From positions 7,378,001-7,442,000 of the forward strand of contig NZ_CP109190.1 in the NCBI RefSeq assembly GCF_041438805.1: DNA of 64,000 nucleotides, written 5' to 3'. Under the pieces are notes generated by a model, which did no database searches, was not told the origin of the DNA, and was given only the letters and a program-made list of their open reading frames with translations. A program made the translations under genes and the position numbers. The DNA is from Streptomyces sp. NBC_01707. GTDB lineage: Bacteria; Actinomycetota; Actinomycetes; Streptomycetales; Streptomycetaceae. Within the stretch, counting starts at the first letter, position 1. Each line of letters starts with the position of its first letter. Below are positions 42,949 to 52,118 of the stretch, piece by piece.

Positions 42949-44271
42949 ATGCCCGCACGCACGTGTCATGCTCGCGCCATTGCTCTGGTCATGGGCTGCG
43001 CCTCGCTCGCCCTCGCCGTCTCCGTCCCCGCCCAGGCCGCCCCCCGTCACCGGGGCATCGAGCGCGCCGCACTCCCCGCGGGCGACGGCTGGGCCGCAGC
43101 CGACGGGTCCACCACCGGCGGTTCCGCGGCGACCCCCGACCACGTCTACACCGTGACCAACCGTGCCGAACTCATCGCGGCCTTCGAGGACGCGGGTGAC
43201 GCCCCGAAGATCGTCAGGATCGACGGAACCATCCACGGCAACGCGGACGCAGCCGGCAACCCGATCGACTGCGCGGACTACCGGACCGACGGCTACACCC
43301 TGGACAAGTACCTCGCCGCGTACGACCCGCAGACCTGGGGCAAGACGCTGCCGTCCGGACCGCTGGAGGACGCCCGCGCCGCGTCCGCCGCTCTGCAGAA
43401 GGAATCGGTCGAGGTGGAGGTTCCCTCCAACACGACGCTCGTCGGTGTCGGCGACGACGCCACCGTCATCGGCGCCAGCCTCCAGGTGATGGACGTCTCG
43501 AACGTCATCGTCCGCAACATCACCTTCGAGGACACCTACGACTGTTTCCCGCAGTGGGACCCCACCGACGGGGAGACCGGTGCCTGGAACTCCGAGTACG
43601 ACAACCTCGTCGTCACCGGATCCAGCCATGTCTGGGTCGACCACAACACCTTCAGCGACGGTGACCGGCCCGACGCCGACCAGCCGCGCTACTACGGCGA
43701 GTTGTTCCAGCAGCACGACGGACTCTTCGACATCGTCCGCGGCTCCGACCTGGTCACCGTCTCCTGGAACGTCCTGAAGAACCACGACAAGACGATGCTC
43801 ATCGGCAACAGCGACAGCGCCGCCACCGCGGCGATCGACCGTGGAAAGCTCCGTGTCACCCTGCACCACAACCTCTTCCAGGACCTCAAGGAACGCGCAC
43901 CCCGCGTCCGTTTCGGCGCCGTCGACTCGTACAACAACCACTTCGTCGCCACGGCGGGCGCCGCATACGGCTACAGCTACGGCGTGGGCATGGAGTCCCG
44001 GATCGTCGCCGAGCACAACGCCTTCACCCTCGCGTCGCAGGTCGACCCGGCGACCATCCTGAAGAAGTGGAAGGAGTCCCCGATCACCGCCGGGGACAAC
44101 TACGTCAACGGCCGCAGGACGGACCTGATCGCCGTCCACAACGCGGGCGTTCCCGCGGAGCAACTCACCCCGGGTGCCGGCTGGACCCCGGTCCTGCGCA
44201 CCAGGATCGACAACCCGCGCGCCGTCCCGGCCGTCGTCGACCACGGCGCCGGAGCCGGAAAGGGCTGCTGA
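42949..44271 (+). CDS. Secreted pectate lyase, PL1 family
   Basis: The protein has 440 residues from ATG 42949 with GAAGGAA before it. A Sec signal peptide (AIALVMGCASLALAVSVPAQA) ends near residue 30. The parallel beta-helix core includes VIVRNITFED, the calcium-site stretch HVWVDHNTFSDGD, and KERAPRVRFG containing the catalytic and substrate arginines (RxPxxR). It cleaves polygalacturonate by beta-elimination outside the cell. This ties the cluster to pectin. The gene has its own upstream region. Confidence 0.93.
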   Translation: MPARTCHARAIALVMGCASLALAVSVPAQAAPRHRGIERAALPAGDGWAAADGSTTGGSAATPDHVYTVTNRAELIAAFEDAGDAPKIVRIDGTIHGNADAAGNPIDCADYRTDGYTLDKYLAAYDPQTWGKTLPSGPLEDARAASAALQKESVEVEVPSNTTLVGVGDDATVIGASLQVMDVSNVIVRNITFEDTYDCFPQWDPTDGETGAWNSEYDNLVVTGSSHVWVDHNTFSDGDRPDADQPRYYGELFQQHDGLFDIVRGSDLVTVSWNVLKNHDKTMLIGNSDSAATAAIDRGKLRVTLHHNLFQDLKERAPRVRFGAVDSYNNHFVATAGAAYGYSYGVGMESRIVAEHNAFTLASQVDPATILKKWKESPITAGDNYVNGRRTDLIAVHNAGVPAEQLTPGAGWTPVLRTRIDNPRAVPAVVDHGAGAGKGC

Positions 44272-44418
44272 CCGGCAGAGGCCTGCGTGAGCTTACGATC
44301 GGTCAACTCGACGAGTCGGTACGCGGATCCCCTCGACAGGGCCGGTCGCACGAGACGGAAAGCGGTTACCATGCCGCCGTCGTGTCCATCGACCACACCT
44401 GTACGAGGGGACTCCGCG

Positions 44419-45759
44419 TTGCGCCACAAACTGCTTCCCGCCCTGTTCTGTACCGGTCTCGTAGCCGCCACCAGCCTGCTCACCGGCACGGCGGCCACCG
44501 CTGCCGGCACCACATCTTCGGCCGCCGGGGCGTCGGCCGAAGTCACGGACGTACGTCAGCGGCTGGACCGCATACCGGGTCTCACCGTCGTCTCGCAGAC
44601 CACCAAGGAGGGCTTCCCCTACTACACGCTGACCCTGACCCAGCCGATCGACCACCGGCACCCGGCGCGCGGCACCTTCGAGCAGCGACTCACTCTCTGG
44701 CACAAGTCCGAGACCGCACCGATGGTCCTCTACACGGGCGGCTACTCGCTCGCCACCTCCACCCGTGAGATCACCACGCTCCTCGGCGCCAACCAGGTCA
44801 GCATCGAGCACCGCTACTTCAGCCAGTCCCGCCCCGCGACGGTCGACTGGAGCGACCTGAACGTCTGGCAGGAGGCGAGCGACGAACACGCCGTCGTCCA
44901 GGCCCTGAAGACGGTCTACGGCGCCAAATGGGTCGGCACGGGCGCGTCGAAGGGCGGGATGACGCAGGTGTACCACGAGCGCTTCTACCCGGACGACCTG
45001 GACGCCGTCGTCGCGTACGTCGCACCGAACGACGCGAACAACAACGACGACAGCGGCTACGAGAAGTTCTTCAAGACCGTCGGCACGCCCGAGTGCCGGG
45101 CCGCCCTGAACGCCGTGCAGCGCGAGATGCTGGTCCGCCGGGAGCAGATGCTGCCGCGCTTCGAGGCCACCGCCGAGGAGCAGGGCCTCACCTTCCAGTA
45201 CCTCGGATCGGCCGACCGGGCCTATGAGTTCTCCGTGCTGGACCAGGTGTGGAACTTCTGGCAGAGCGGTACGTACACAGACTGCCCGACGATCCCCGAC
45301 GCGAAGACCGCCACGGACGACGAGCTGTACACCTGGTCGCTGGGGCACGGACTGAGCCCTTACGCCGACCAGGGCAACGGCGCCGAGGGGAGCGGTCCCT
45401 ACTACCGGCAGGCCGCCGCCCAACTCGGCTGGGCCGACCTGAAGTTCAAGCACCTTGCGGACGTCCGTCACTACCCGGACATCTACCAGCCCAACTCGGT
45501 GCTGCCCGCCGACATGCGGGTCGGCTACGACGGCCGCACCATCAAGGACGTCGACCGCTGGGTCGCCACCCGTGGCGAGCGGATGATGTTCGTCTACGGC
45601 CAGAACGACCCGTGGAGCGCCGAGCGTTTCAAGCCGAGCAAGCACGACTCGATGCTCTTCGAGGCGCCCGGCAGCAATCACGGCGCCCTGATCTCCAAGC
45701 TGCAGCCTGCCGACCGGGCGAAGGCGGAGGCGGCCGTGAAGCGGTGGGCGGGCCAGTGA
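44419..45759 (+). CDS. Secreted S37-family (PS-10 type) prolyl aminopeptidase
   Basis: The protein has 446 residues from TTG 44419, eight bases after GAGGGG; it reads LRHKLLPALFCTGLVAATSLLTGTAATAAG, a clean Sec signal peptide. The alpha/beta-hydrolase nucleophile is S177 in GTGASKGGMT; GQNDPWSAERF and GSNHGA carry the acid and histidine. The Tyr/His-rich VSIEHRYFSQSRP block is typical of the S37 tripeptidyl/prolyl aminopeptidases of Streptomyces. It degrades peptides outside the cell. The gene stands alone behind the pectate lyase. Confidence 0.88.
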   Translation: MRHKLLPALFCTGLVAATSLLTGTAATAAGTTSSAAGASAEVTDVRQRLDRIPGLTVVSQTTKEGFPYYTLTLTQPIDHRHPARGTFEQRLTLWHKSETAPMVLYTGGYSLATSTREITTLLGANQVSIEHRYFSQSRPATVDWSDLNVWQEASDEHAVVQALKTVYGAKWVGTGASKGGMTQVYHERFYPDDLDAVVAYVAPNDANNNDDSGYEKFFKTVGTPECRAALNAVQREMLVRREQMLPRFEATAEEQGLTFQYLGSADRAYEFSVLDQVWNFWQSGTYTDCPTIPDAKTATDDELYTWSLGHGLSPYADQGNGAEGSGPYYRQAAAQLGWADLKFKHLADVRHYPDIYQPNSVLPADMRVGYDGRTIKDVDRWVATRGERMMFVYGQNDPWSAERFKPSKHDSMLFEAPGSNHGALISKLQPADRAKAEAAVKRWAGQ

Positions 45760-46042
45760 CGGACCGACCGTCGCGACCGGCCGGGCAGCCGGGCCGGTAG
45801 TAGCCGAGGCGGAGCAGCGGCAGTGCGTGCCGTCCGGGCCGCTGCCCCACCCGGTCGGCTCGTCACCGTGTTGTCGCGCGCGCAGCGGACGCACGGCTCG
45901 ACCTTCCCGCTGCTGTCGCCGTGGATCCGGATCGAGACCAGCGGCGTCGTGTCCCGGATGTCCCGTTCCTCGGGGGGAGCATCGCGCTCTCCGGTCGCCG
46001 CCGCCGGAGGAAGGGGTGCCGGGTTCCGGGGTTCTTTTCGGG

Positions 46043-46753
46043 TCAGTGGTCGGACGTGAAGTCGTCGCCCACGGACACCCGCTGACCGGTGGCGCGGGCG
46101 GCACTCGCGGTGAAGTAGTCGCCGTCCGCGCCCCGGTCGCCCTCCGCGTGGTTGTACTGGCCCGCGAACATGTGCGTACCGACCGGCACCGTGCGCCCCG
46201 GCTTCAGCGTCCACCGGTAGACGAGGAAGCCGCCCTTCTCCTGCGCGGAGGCGGTGAAGTCCTGCTCCGGCAGGGAGCGCCAGGAGCCGGTGGTGTGGAC
46301 GCCGCCGGTCAGAGCGATGCGCAGTTCGACCGTGAGTGAGGAGAGCGGCTGTGTCGTCCTGAGCGTCACATTGCTCTGCGCCCAGTAGGCGTTGCTGTGC
46401 GGGTCGACGGCGCCGTCCGCCCACAGCGGCCCGTCCTCGGTACGCAGCTCGGGCACGCGACCCGGCGCCGTCGTGGCCGAGGCGGACGGGGCCGGGGAAG
46501 CGGCCACCTGCCCGCCCCGTGCCTGCCCGCCGCCCGCCGAAGTGACGGCGTACGCCCCGACGGTCAGCACGCCGCAGACCGCCGCCGTCGCCCCGGCCAC
46601 CCGCAACCACGGCAGCGGACCCCGCGGTGCGCGCGGCGTACGGGCGGACGGCGCCTCTGCCATTCCTCGTTCGAGCCGGGCCAGCATCCGCTCCCGGTCG
46701 GGGCGGTGCGCCTCGGCAGCCGTGCGCAGCCGCTCACGCAGCTTGTCGTCCAT
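46043..46753 (-). CDS. Membrane-anchored protein coupled to a SigE-family sigma factor
   Basis: The protein has 236 residues from ATG 46753, sharing the base junction TGATG with the sigma-factor stop. It has a short cytosolic N-terminus (MDDKLRERLRTAAEAHRPDRERMLARLERGMAEA), one membrane segment (VAGATAAVCGVLTVGAYAVTSAGG), and an extracellular beta-rich domain (LTVELRIALTGGVHTTGSWR, then FLVYRWTLKPGRTVPVG). The layout is that of an anti-sigma factor or membrane sensor, with the N-terminal helix as the sigma contact. The classical ZAS zinc motif is absent. Confidence 0.8.
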   Translation of the reverse strand: MDDKLRERLRTAAEAHRPDRERMLARLERGMAEAPSARTPRAPRGPLPWLRVAGATAAVCGVLTVGAYAVTSAGGGQARGGQVAASPAPSASATTAPGRVPELRTEDGPLWADGAVDPHSNAYWAQSNVTLRTTQPLSSLTVELRIALTGGVHTTGSWRSLPEQDFTASAQEKGGFLVYRWTLKPGRTVPVGTHMFAGQYNHAEGDRGADGDYFTASAARATGQRVSVGDDFTSDH

Positions 46754-47325
46754 CAGTGCCTTCCTCCGCCGCGCTGCGCCGCGACAGCCACCTGTACCCG
46801 CGCGGCGGGCGTATCGGGACCGAGCAGGCGCTGCAGTTCCGCCACGGCGCGCGAGGTCTGGCTCTTCACCGTGCCCACCGATATGCCCAGCACCAGCGCG
46901 GTGTCCCGCTCCGACAGGTCGAAGGCGTGCCGCAGCACCACACACGCCCGCTTGCGGAACGGCAGTCTGCGCAGCGCCCCCTGGACGTCGACGACCGTCG
47001 ACACATCCGGGTCGTCGAACGCGTACCCGTCCCCGCCCCCGCGCGGGGCCCAGAACAGGGCGATCCTGCGGCGTTCGCGCACGGCGCTGCGGATCCGGGT
47101 CCGGGCGAGGTTCGCGACGACGCCGCGCGCGTACGCGACGGGATGGTCGGCGTTCCTGACCCGGTCCCAGCGGTGCCAGAGCGCCAGCAGCGCGTCGGCC
47201 GCCACATCGTCCGCGGCGTCTGCCTCACCGGTCAGCAGAAGGGCGAGCCGGGCGAGTTCGGCGTAATGGGCCTCGAAGAACTCATGGAACTCGGCGGCAG
47301 CGGCATCGTCGACGGCTGTGCCCAC
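46753..47325 (-). CDS. SigE-family ECF sigma factor
   Basis: The protein has 190 residues from GTG 47325 (MGTAVDDAAAAEFHEFFEAHY) after GGAGAGG; GTG 47343 is less well placed. Region 2 is FEAHYAELARLALLLTGEADAADDVAADALLALWHRWDRV, region 4 LPFRKRACVVLRHAFDLSERDTALVLGISVGTVKSQTSRAVAELQ. It initiates transcription of a stress or morphogenesis regulon. Its stop overlaps the membrane partner start, so the pair works as sigma and anti-sigma or sensor. Confidence 0.93.
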   Translation of the reverse strand: MGTAVDDAAAAEFHEFFEAHYAELARLALLLTGEADAADDVAADALLALWHRWDRVRNADHPVAYARGVVANLARTRIRSAVRERRRIALFWAPRGGGDGYAFDDPDVSTVVDVQGALRRLPFRKRACVVLRHAFDLSERDTALVLGISVGTVKSQTSRAVAELQRLLGPDTPAARVQVAVAAQRGGGRH

Positions 47326-47558
47326 AGGTACCTCTCCGTGCACTCGATTCCCTGTACGCGCGTTGTCCCGCTGTGTACGTTCCCCGGTACCGCCCGCCGG
47401 GTGCGGGCGGGGCGCGAGCGTACCAGCGCACCCCGGAAGCGCTTCGACTCGGGTGCGTGACCCCAGTAAGGCGTAACACAGCGAAAACCTGAAGACCCAG
47501 TGTCCGAAGGAACAATCCAGCTACCCACCGAGGGACCTTCACGTACCCGGGAGCGCCC

Positions 47559-48983
47559 ATGCCGGAAAACACTGTTCAACGCAACGCCGTCGACCGCTAC
47601 TTCGCCATCAGCGATCGCGGCTCGACCTTCGGACGCGAGATACGCGGCGGCTTCGCCACCTTCTTCACCATGGCCTACATCCTGGTCCTCAACCCGATCA
47701 TCCTCGGCTCGGCCGAGGACAAGTTCGGCGCCCATCTCTCCGGGCCCCAACTCGTCACCGCCACCGCCCTGGTGGCCGCCGTGATGACCGCGATCATGGG
47801 GCTCGGCGGCAATCTGCCGCTCGCCATCGCCGCCGGACTCGGACTCAACGCCGTCGTCGCCTTCCAGATCGCACCACTGATGAGCTGGCCCGACGCGATG
47901 GGACTGATCGTCCTCGAAGGGGTGCTGATCTGCGTTCTGGTCGTCACGGGGCTGCGCGAGGCCGTCATGCGGGCCATCCCGCCCGCACTCAAGCAGGCGA
48001 TCAGCGTCGGCATCGGGCTGTTCATCGCGTTCATCGGCTTCATCGACGCCGGCTTCACCACCCGCATCCCCGGCGACACGGGTTCCGTCCCCGTACAGCT
48101 CGGCGCCACCGGGCAGCTCTCCGGCTGGCCGGTCCTGGTGTTCTGCCTCGGCGTGCTGCTGACCGTCGCGCTGCTGGCCCGCAAGGTGAAGGGCGCCATC
48201 CTCATCAGCATCGTCGTGATGACCGCCGTCGCGATCGTCATCAACGAGAGCGCCGACATCGCCCCGGCCGCCTGGGGCCTGACGGTTCCGTCCCTCCCCG
48301 GCGACGTCGTGGCCGCCCCGGACTTCGGCCTCCTCGGCTCCTTCAGCCTCTTCGGGGCGTTCCAGCAGACCGGCGTCGTCACCGTCGTCCTGCTGGTCTT
48401 CACCCTGATCCTCAGCGACTTCTTCGACACGATGGGCACGGTCGTCGGCGTCTCCAACGAGGCCGGGCTCCTCGACGAGCAGGGCAAGGTCCCGAACCTC
48501 GGCCGGGTCCTGCTCATCGACGGCGTCGCGGCCGTGGCGGGCGGCGCGGCCTCCGCCTCCTCCAACACGTCCTACATCGAGTCCGCGGCCGGCGTCGGCG
48601 AGGGCGCCCGCACCGGCTTCGCCTCCCTGGTCACCGGCGCGCTGTTCGCCGTCGCCCTGTTCCTCACCCCGCTCGCCACGGTCGTCCCGGCCCAGGCCGC
48701 CGCACCTGCCCTGATCGCCGTCGGCTTCCTGCTGATGGCGCAGGTCCGACACATCGACTGGGAACGCTACGAGATCGCGATCCCGGCCTTTCTCACGATC
48801 GCCGTGATGCCCTTCACGTACTCGATCACCAACGGCATCGGCGCGGGATTCCTCGCGTACGTCGTCATCAAGACCGTCCTCGGCAAGGCGCGCGAGGTGC
48901 ACTGGCTTCTCTGGGGCGCCTCGGCGCTGTTCGCGGTGTACTTCGCGATCGACCCGATCGAGCAGCTGCTCGGCGTGAAGTAG
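47559..48983 (+). CDS. NCS2-family purine permease (hypoxanthine/guanine/adenine type)
   Basis: The protein has 474 residues and about fourteen membrane segments. TMAYILVLNPIILG, GLGGNLPLAIAAGLGLNAVVAFQ, PPALKQAISVGIGLFIAFIG and LSDFFDTMGTVVGVSNEAG are signatures of the AzgA/GhxP-like branch of NCS2. These are proton-coupled purine-base importers in the cytoplasmic membrane. It stands alone, divergent from the sigma-factor pair; no purine riboswitch is evident in the upstream bases. Confidence 0.9.
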   Translation: MPENTVQRNAVDRYFAISDRGSTFGREIRGGFATFFTMAYILVLNPIILGSAEDKFGAHLSGPQLVTATALVAAVMTAIMGLGGNLPLAIAAGLGLNAVVAFQIAPLMSWPDAMGLIVLEGVLICVLVVTGLREAVMRAIPPALKQAISVGIGLFIAFIGFIDAGFTTRIPGDTGSVPVQLGATGQLSGWPVLVFCLGVLLTVALLARKVKGAILISIVVMTAVAIVINESADIAPAAWGLTVPSLPGDVVAAPDFGLLGSFSLFGAFQQTGVVTVVLLVFTLILSDFFDTMGTVVGVSNEAGLLDEQGKVPNLGRVLLIDGVAAVAGGAASASSNTSYIESAAGVGEGARTGFASLVTGALFAVALFLTPLATVVPAQAAAPALIAVGFLLMAQVRHIDWERYEIAIPAFLTIAVMPFTYSITNGIGAGFLAYVVIKTVLGKAREVHWLLWGASALFAVYFAIDPIEQLLGVK

Positions 48984-49059
48984 CGGCTGTGGCGGGGCGG
49001 CCTCCGGCCGGTCGGTACCGAAGCCGCGCAACGAGGCCCGCCCGCCCCGCACAGCCCGT

Positions 49060-49102
49060 CGTCCGTCCGGCACGGATCCCCGGTCCCCGAGCCGGACGGA
49101 CG
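49060..49102. terminator. Bidirectional terminator between convergent genes
   Basis: CGTCCGTCCGGC pairs perfectly (12 bp) with GCCGGACGGACG around a 19-base loop, between the NCS2 permease and the penicillin-binding protein. Confidence 0.75.
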
Positions 49103-49107
49103 CCTCC

Positions 49108-50559
49108 TCACCTCGTGAGCGCCGCCTTCATCATCTTCTGCGCGATCGGCGCCGCCAGTCCGTTGCCGCTGACCTCGGAGCGCGCCGAGCCCGAGTCCTC
49201 GACGACCACGGCCACCGCGACCTCCTTGCCGGTGGACTCGTCCTTCGCGTACGAGGTGAACCAGGCGTACGGGGTGTTGCTGTTGCCCACTCCGTTCTGC
49301 GCGGTGCCCGTCTTGCCGCCGACCTCCGCCCCGTCGATCCGGGCGTTGGTGCCGGTGCCCTGCTCGACGACGGTGACCATCGCGCTGCGCAACTGCTCGG
49401 CGGTCGAGGCGGAGACGACCCGTTTCGTGTCACCGTCCGCGAACTTCTGCAGGGCGTTGCCCTCCGAGTCCGTCACCTCGGACACCATGTGCGGCGCCGC
49501 CAGCTCACCGCCGTTGGCGAGGGCCGCGGAGACCATCGCCATCTGCATCGGGGTCGCGGTGACCTCGAACTGGCCGATGCCGGTCAGCGCCGTAGACGAC
49601 TTGTCCATACCGGACGGATAGACGCTCTTCGAGGCGCGCACCGGGACATCCGTCTTCTCCGTGTTGAAGCCGAACTTCTCCGCCATCGCCCTCACCTCGT
49701 CCTCGCCGAGATCGGCGGCGACCTTCGCGAAGACGTTGTTGCAGGAGTACTGGAGCGCCGTGCGCAGGGTGGCGTTCTCGCAGGGGGCGGAGGCGCTCTC
49801 GTTCTTCAGGACGGTGGAGGTGCCGGGCAGCGTGTACGGGTCGGGGCTGTCCGTGTGCTCGTCGACCGAGCTGTAGAGGCCGTTCTCCAGCGCCGCCGAC
49901 GCCACCACCAGCTTGAACGTCGAACCGGGTGCCAGCGGTTGCCGCAGCGCCCGGTTGACCAGCGGCTTGTCCGGGTCGGAGAGCAGCTTCTGCCAGGTGT
50001 CGCCGTCCGTTGTCCCGCTGATCTTCGACGGGTCGTACGAGGGGGTGGAGACCATACCCAGGATCCGTCCGGTCCCGGGGTCGATCGCGACGGCCGCGCC
50101 CTTGTCGTCGCCGAGCGCCTCGTATGCCGCCTTCTGCACATCCGGGTCGATCGTCGTCAGCACGCCGCCGGGCGCCGCCTGTTTGCCGGTCGCCACGTCG
50201 AGGGGGTTCTTCAGCCGGTCGTCGGTGCCGTCGAGCACATGGCTGTAGATCCCTTCGAGCTGGGTGGCGCCGTACGCCTGCGAGCTGTACCCGGTGACGG
50301 CGGCATAGAGCTCGCCCTGTGTGTATGTGCGCTTGTACGCGAGATCGCCGGCCCCTGTCCCCTTCGATCCGGTGACCGGTGATCCGGCCACGATGATGTC
50401 GCCGAGCGGCTGCGCGTACCGCGCGATGGTCTTCCGCCGGTTGTGGTCGTCGTCTGCGAGGGCTCGGGCCTGGTACGCCTGCACCCAGGTCGCCCGCCCC
50501 AGCAGGGCGAGGACCAGCAGCAGACAGAAGACCGAAGCACGCCTGATTGTTCTGTTCAT
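49108..50559 (-). CDS. Class B penicillin-binding protein (PbpA-like transpeptidase)
   Basis: The protein has 483 residues from ATG 50559 (MNRTIRRASVFCLLLVLALL). It has an N-terminal membrane anchor (8-26), a dimerisation domain (IVAGSPVTGS to about 110), and a transpeptidase domain with S213-x2-K216 (PGSTFKL), S272-x-N274 (YSCNN) and KTG in VGGKTGTAQNG. It cross-links peptidoglycan outside the membrane. Streptomyces carry many such PBP2-like paralogues; this one stands alone, with no RodA/FtsW partner adjoining, so a secondary or development-specific role is more likely than the core one. Confidence 0.92.
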   Translation of the reverse strand: MNRTIRRASVFCLLLVLALLGRATWVQAYQARALADDDHNRRKTIARYAQPLGDIIVAGSPVTGSKGTGAGDLAYKRTYTQGELYAAVTGYSSQAYGATQLEGIYSHVLDGTDDRLKNPLDVATGKQAAPGGVLTTIDPDVQKAAYEALGDDKGAAVAIDPGTGRILGMVSTPSYDPSKISGTTDGDTWQKLLSDPDKPLVNRALRQPLAPGSTFKLVVASAALENGLYSSVDEHTDSPDPYTLPGTSTVLKNESASAPCENATLRTALQYSCNNVFAKVAADLGEDEVRAMAEKFGFNTEKTDVPVRASKSVYPSGMDKSSTALTGIGQFEVTATPMQMAMVSAALANGGELAAPHMVSEVTDSEGNALQKFADGDTKRVVSASTAEQLRSAMVTVVEQGTGTNARIDGAEVGGKTGTAQNGVGNSNTPYAWFTSYAKDESTGKEVAVAVVVEDSGSARSEVSGNGLAAPIAQKMMKAALTR

Positions 50560-50664
50560 CCCGCTGGAGGGACGACCGGGGCCGTCCGGCGCGTTCCCGT
50601 CCGTGCCGCTTCTCACCGATTTTTCAGACTGACCGACCGGCCGCGGCCGTACGGCGCGGACCGG

Positions 50665-51189
50665 TCACCGGGTCGTGGAGCGGCCTTCGTCCGGCGTCCG
50701 GCCGGCCGGGGGTGCCAGCGTGAAGAGCAGCTCGTCGGTCAGCTCGCCGCGGGCGTGCGCGAAGCCACGGTCCTCGCCCGTGACGGTGAAGCCGCACTTC
50801 TCCAGCACCCGGCGCGAACCGGTGTTGTCGGCCGCCGCCCGGGCGTGCAGCGGGCGTTCCGGTACGACGTCCAGCAGCGCCCGCAGCGCGGCGGTCGCGA
50901 GCCCGCGGCCCCAGTGCGCCCGGTCGATCCAGTAGGTGACCTGGCGGTCGCCCTCAGGTCCGTACACCCCGGCGTTGCCGACCACCGCGCCGTCGGCGAG
51001 CACCGTCCGCATCACGATCGTCCGGTCGGCCAGGAGTCGCCTCCAGTGGGCGTCGAACGCGGCCCGGTCCGTGGGGTCCTCGCTGGTGAACGCGGCCGTG
51101 CGGACGGACTCCGGATCGCACATGTACGCGTAGAACAACGGCAGATCGCTGCCGCGCACCTCGCGCAGGGTCACCTCGGCCACGCCCAT
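50665..51189 (-). CDS. GNAT-family N-acetyltransferase (RimJ/RimL-like)
   Basis: The protein has 174 residues. VTLREVRGSDLPLFYAYMCDPES begins the fold, VTYWIDRAHWGRGLATAALRALL is acetyl-CoA motif A, and AADNTGSRRVLEKCGFTVTGEDRGFA is motif B of the RimJ/RimL group. The substrate is unknown. It lies three bases behind the IclR gene on the same strand and may share its transcript. Confidence 0.9.
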   Translation of the reverse strand: MGVAEVTLREVRGSDLPLFYAYMCDPESVRTAAFTSEDPTDRAAFDAHWRRLLADRTIVMRTVLADGAVVGNAGVYGPEGDRQVTYWIDRAHWGRGLATAALRALLDVVPERPLHARAAADNTGSRRVLEKCGFTVTGEDRGFAHARGELTDELLFTLAPPAGRTPDEGRSTTR

Positions 51190-51192
51190 CGG

Positions 51193-51963
51193 TCAGAGCC
51201 TCCGGGTGGCCAGCGTCAGCCGGTCCCGCGCGTCGAAGAGCGCGTCCTTGACCATCTGCTCGTGTGCGGGGGTGAGCCGGGCGACCGGCACCGAGCAGCT
51301 GATCGCGTCGCGCGCCGGAGTCCGGTACGGGATCGCGATGCCGAAGCACCGCAGCCCGAGGGTGTTCTCCTCGCGGTCCACCGCATACCCCTGCTCGCGG
51401 ATGACGTGCAGCTCCTCGATGAGCTTCTCGCGGTCGGTGAGGGTGTGCTCGGTCAGCGCGGGCAATGTCTCCGGCAGCATCTTGCGGACCTGCTCGTCGC
51501 TGTGGGTGGCCAGCAGCGCCTTGCCGAGCGAGGTGGAGTGGGCGGGGAGCCGGCGGCCGACGCGGGTGAAGGGACGCAGATAGTGCTGGGACTGCCGGGT
51601 GGCGAGATAGACCACGTTCGTACCGTCGAGGCGGGCCAGGTGAATGGTCTCCGTGGTGTCGTCGGAGAGCCGGTCCAGCGTGGGCCTGGCGGCCGCGACG
51701 ACCTCGTCGCCGTCGATGTACGACGTGCCGACCAGCAGGGCCCGCACGCCGATGCCGTACCGCGTGCCCGTCGCGTCGGTCTCCACCCAGCCCAGCTCGA
51801 CCAGGGTGCGCAGCAGCATGTAGAGGCTCGACTTCGGATAGCCGACGGCTTCCTGCACGGCCGCCAGCGAATGCATGCCGGGCCGCCCGGCGAAGTACTC
51901 GAGCAGCTCCACCGTCCGTACCGCGGACTTGACCTGTGCCCCACCTGACTCGGCAACCGACAT
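51193..51963 (-). CDS. IclR-family transcriptional regulator
   Basis: The protein has 256 residues from ATG 51963 (MSVAESGGAQVKSAVRTVELLEYF). The winged helix SLAAVQEAVGYPKSSLYMLLRTLVELGWVE (about 32-61) is followed by a GAF-like effector domain (HLARLDGTNVVYLATRQ, HSTSLGKALLATHSDEQV, ISCSVPV). It is divergent from the semialdehyde dehydrogenase gene. An 18-bp palindrome in the shared gap is its likely operator, and IclR regulators of sugar-acid genes commonly act in this arrangement. Confidence 0.92.
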   Translation of the reverse strand: MSVAESGGAQVKSAVRTVELLEYFAGRPGMHSLAAVQEAVGYPKSSLYMLLRTLVELGWVETDATGTRYGIGVRALLVGTSYIDGDEVVAAARPTLDRLSDDTTETIHLARLDGTNVVYLATRQSQHYLRPFTRVGRRLPAHSTSLGKALLATHSDEQVRKMLPETLPALTEHTLTDREKLIEELHVIREQGYAVDREENTLGLRCFGIAIPYRTPARDAISCSVPVARLTPAHEQMVKDALFDARDRLTLATRRL

Positions 51964-52063
51964 CGCCCTACGCCCCTTCCAGCACACTTGCGAAACCCTG
52001 CGACTTCTTGCCAACACGGAACGCCCGGAAATAGAGTCCCTACATATTCACGATCAGGAACTC

Positions 52064-52081
52064 TGTTCAGAATACCGAACA
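52064..52081. promoter_or_regulatory. Probable IclR-type operator
   Basis: TGTTCAGAATACCGAACA is palindromic at 14 of 18 positions, with perfect 5-base ends TGTTC/GAACA, 37 bases before the dehydrogenase GTG. A GAAC-N3-GTTC element abuts it on the 5' side (52058-52068). AT-rich bases around it suggest the promoter. Confidence 0.65.
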
Positions 52082-52118
52082 ACTTCTGATGTGTGGCAGT
52101 GGAGCGGAAGGAAACACG

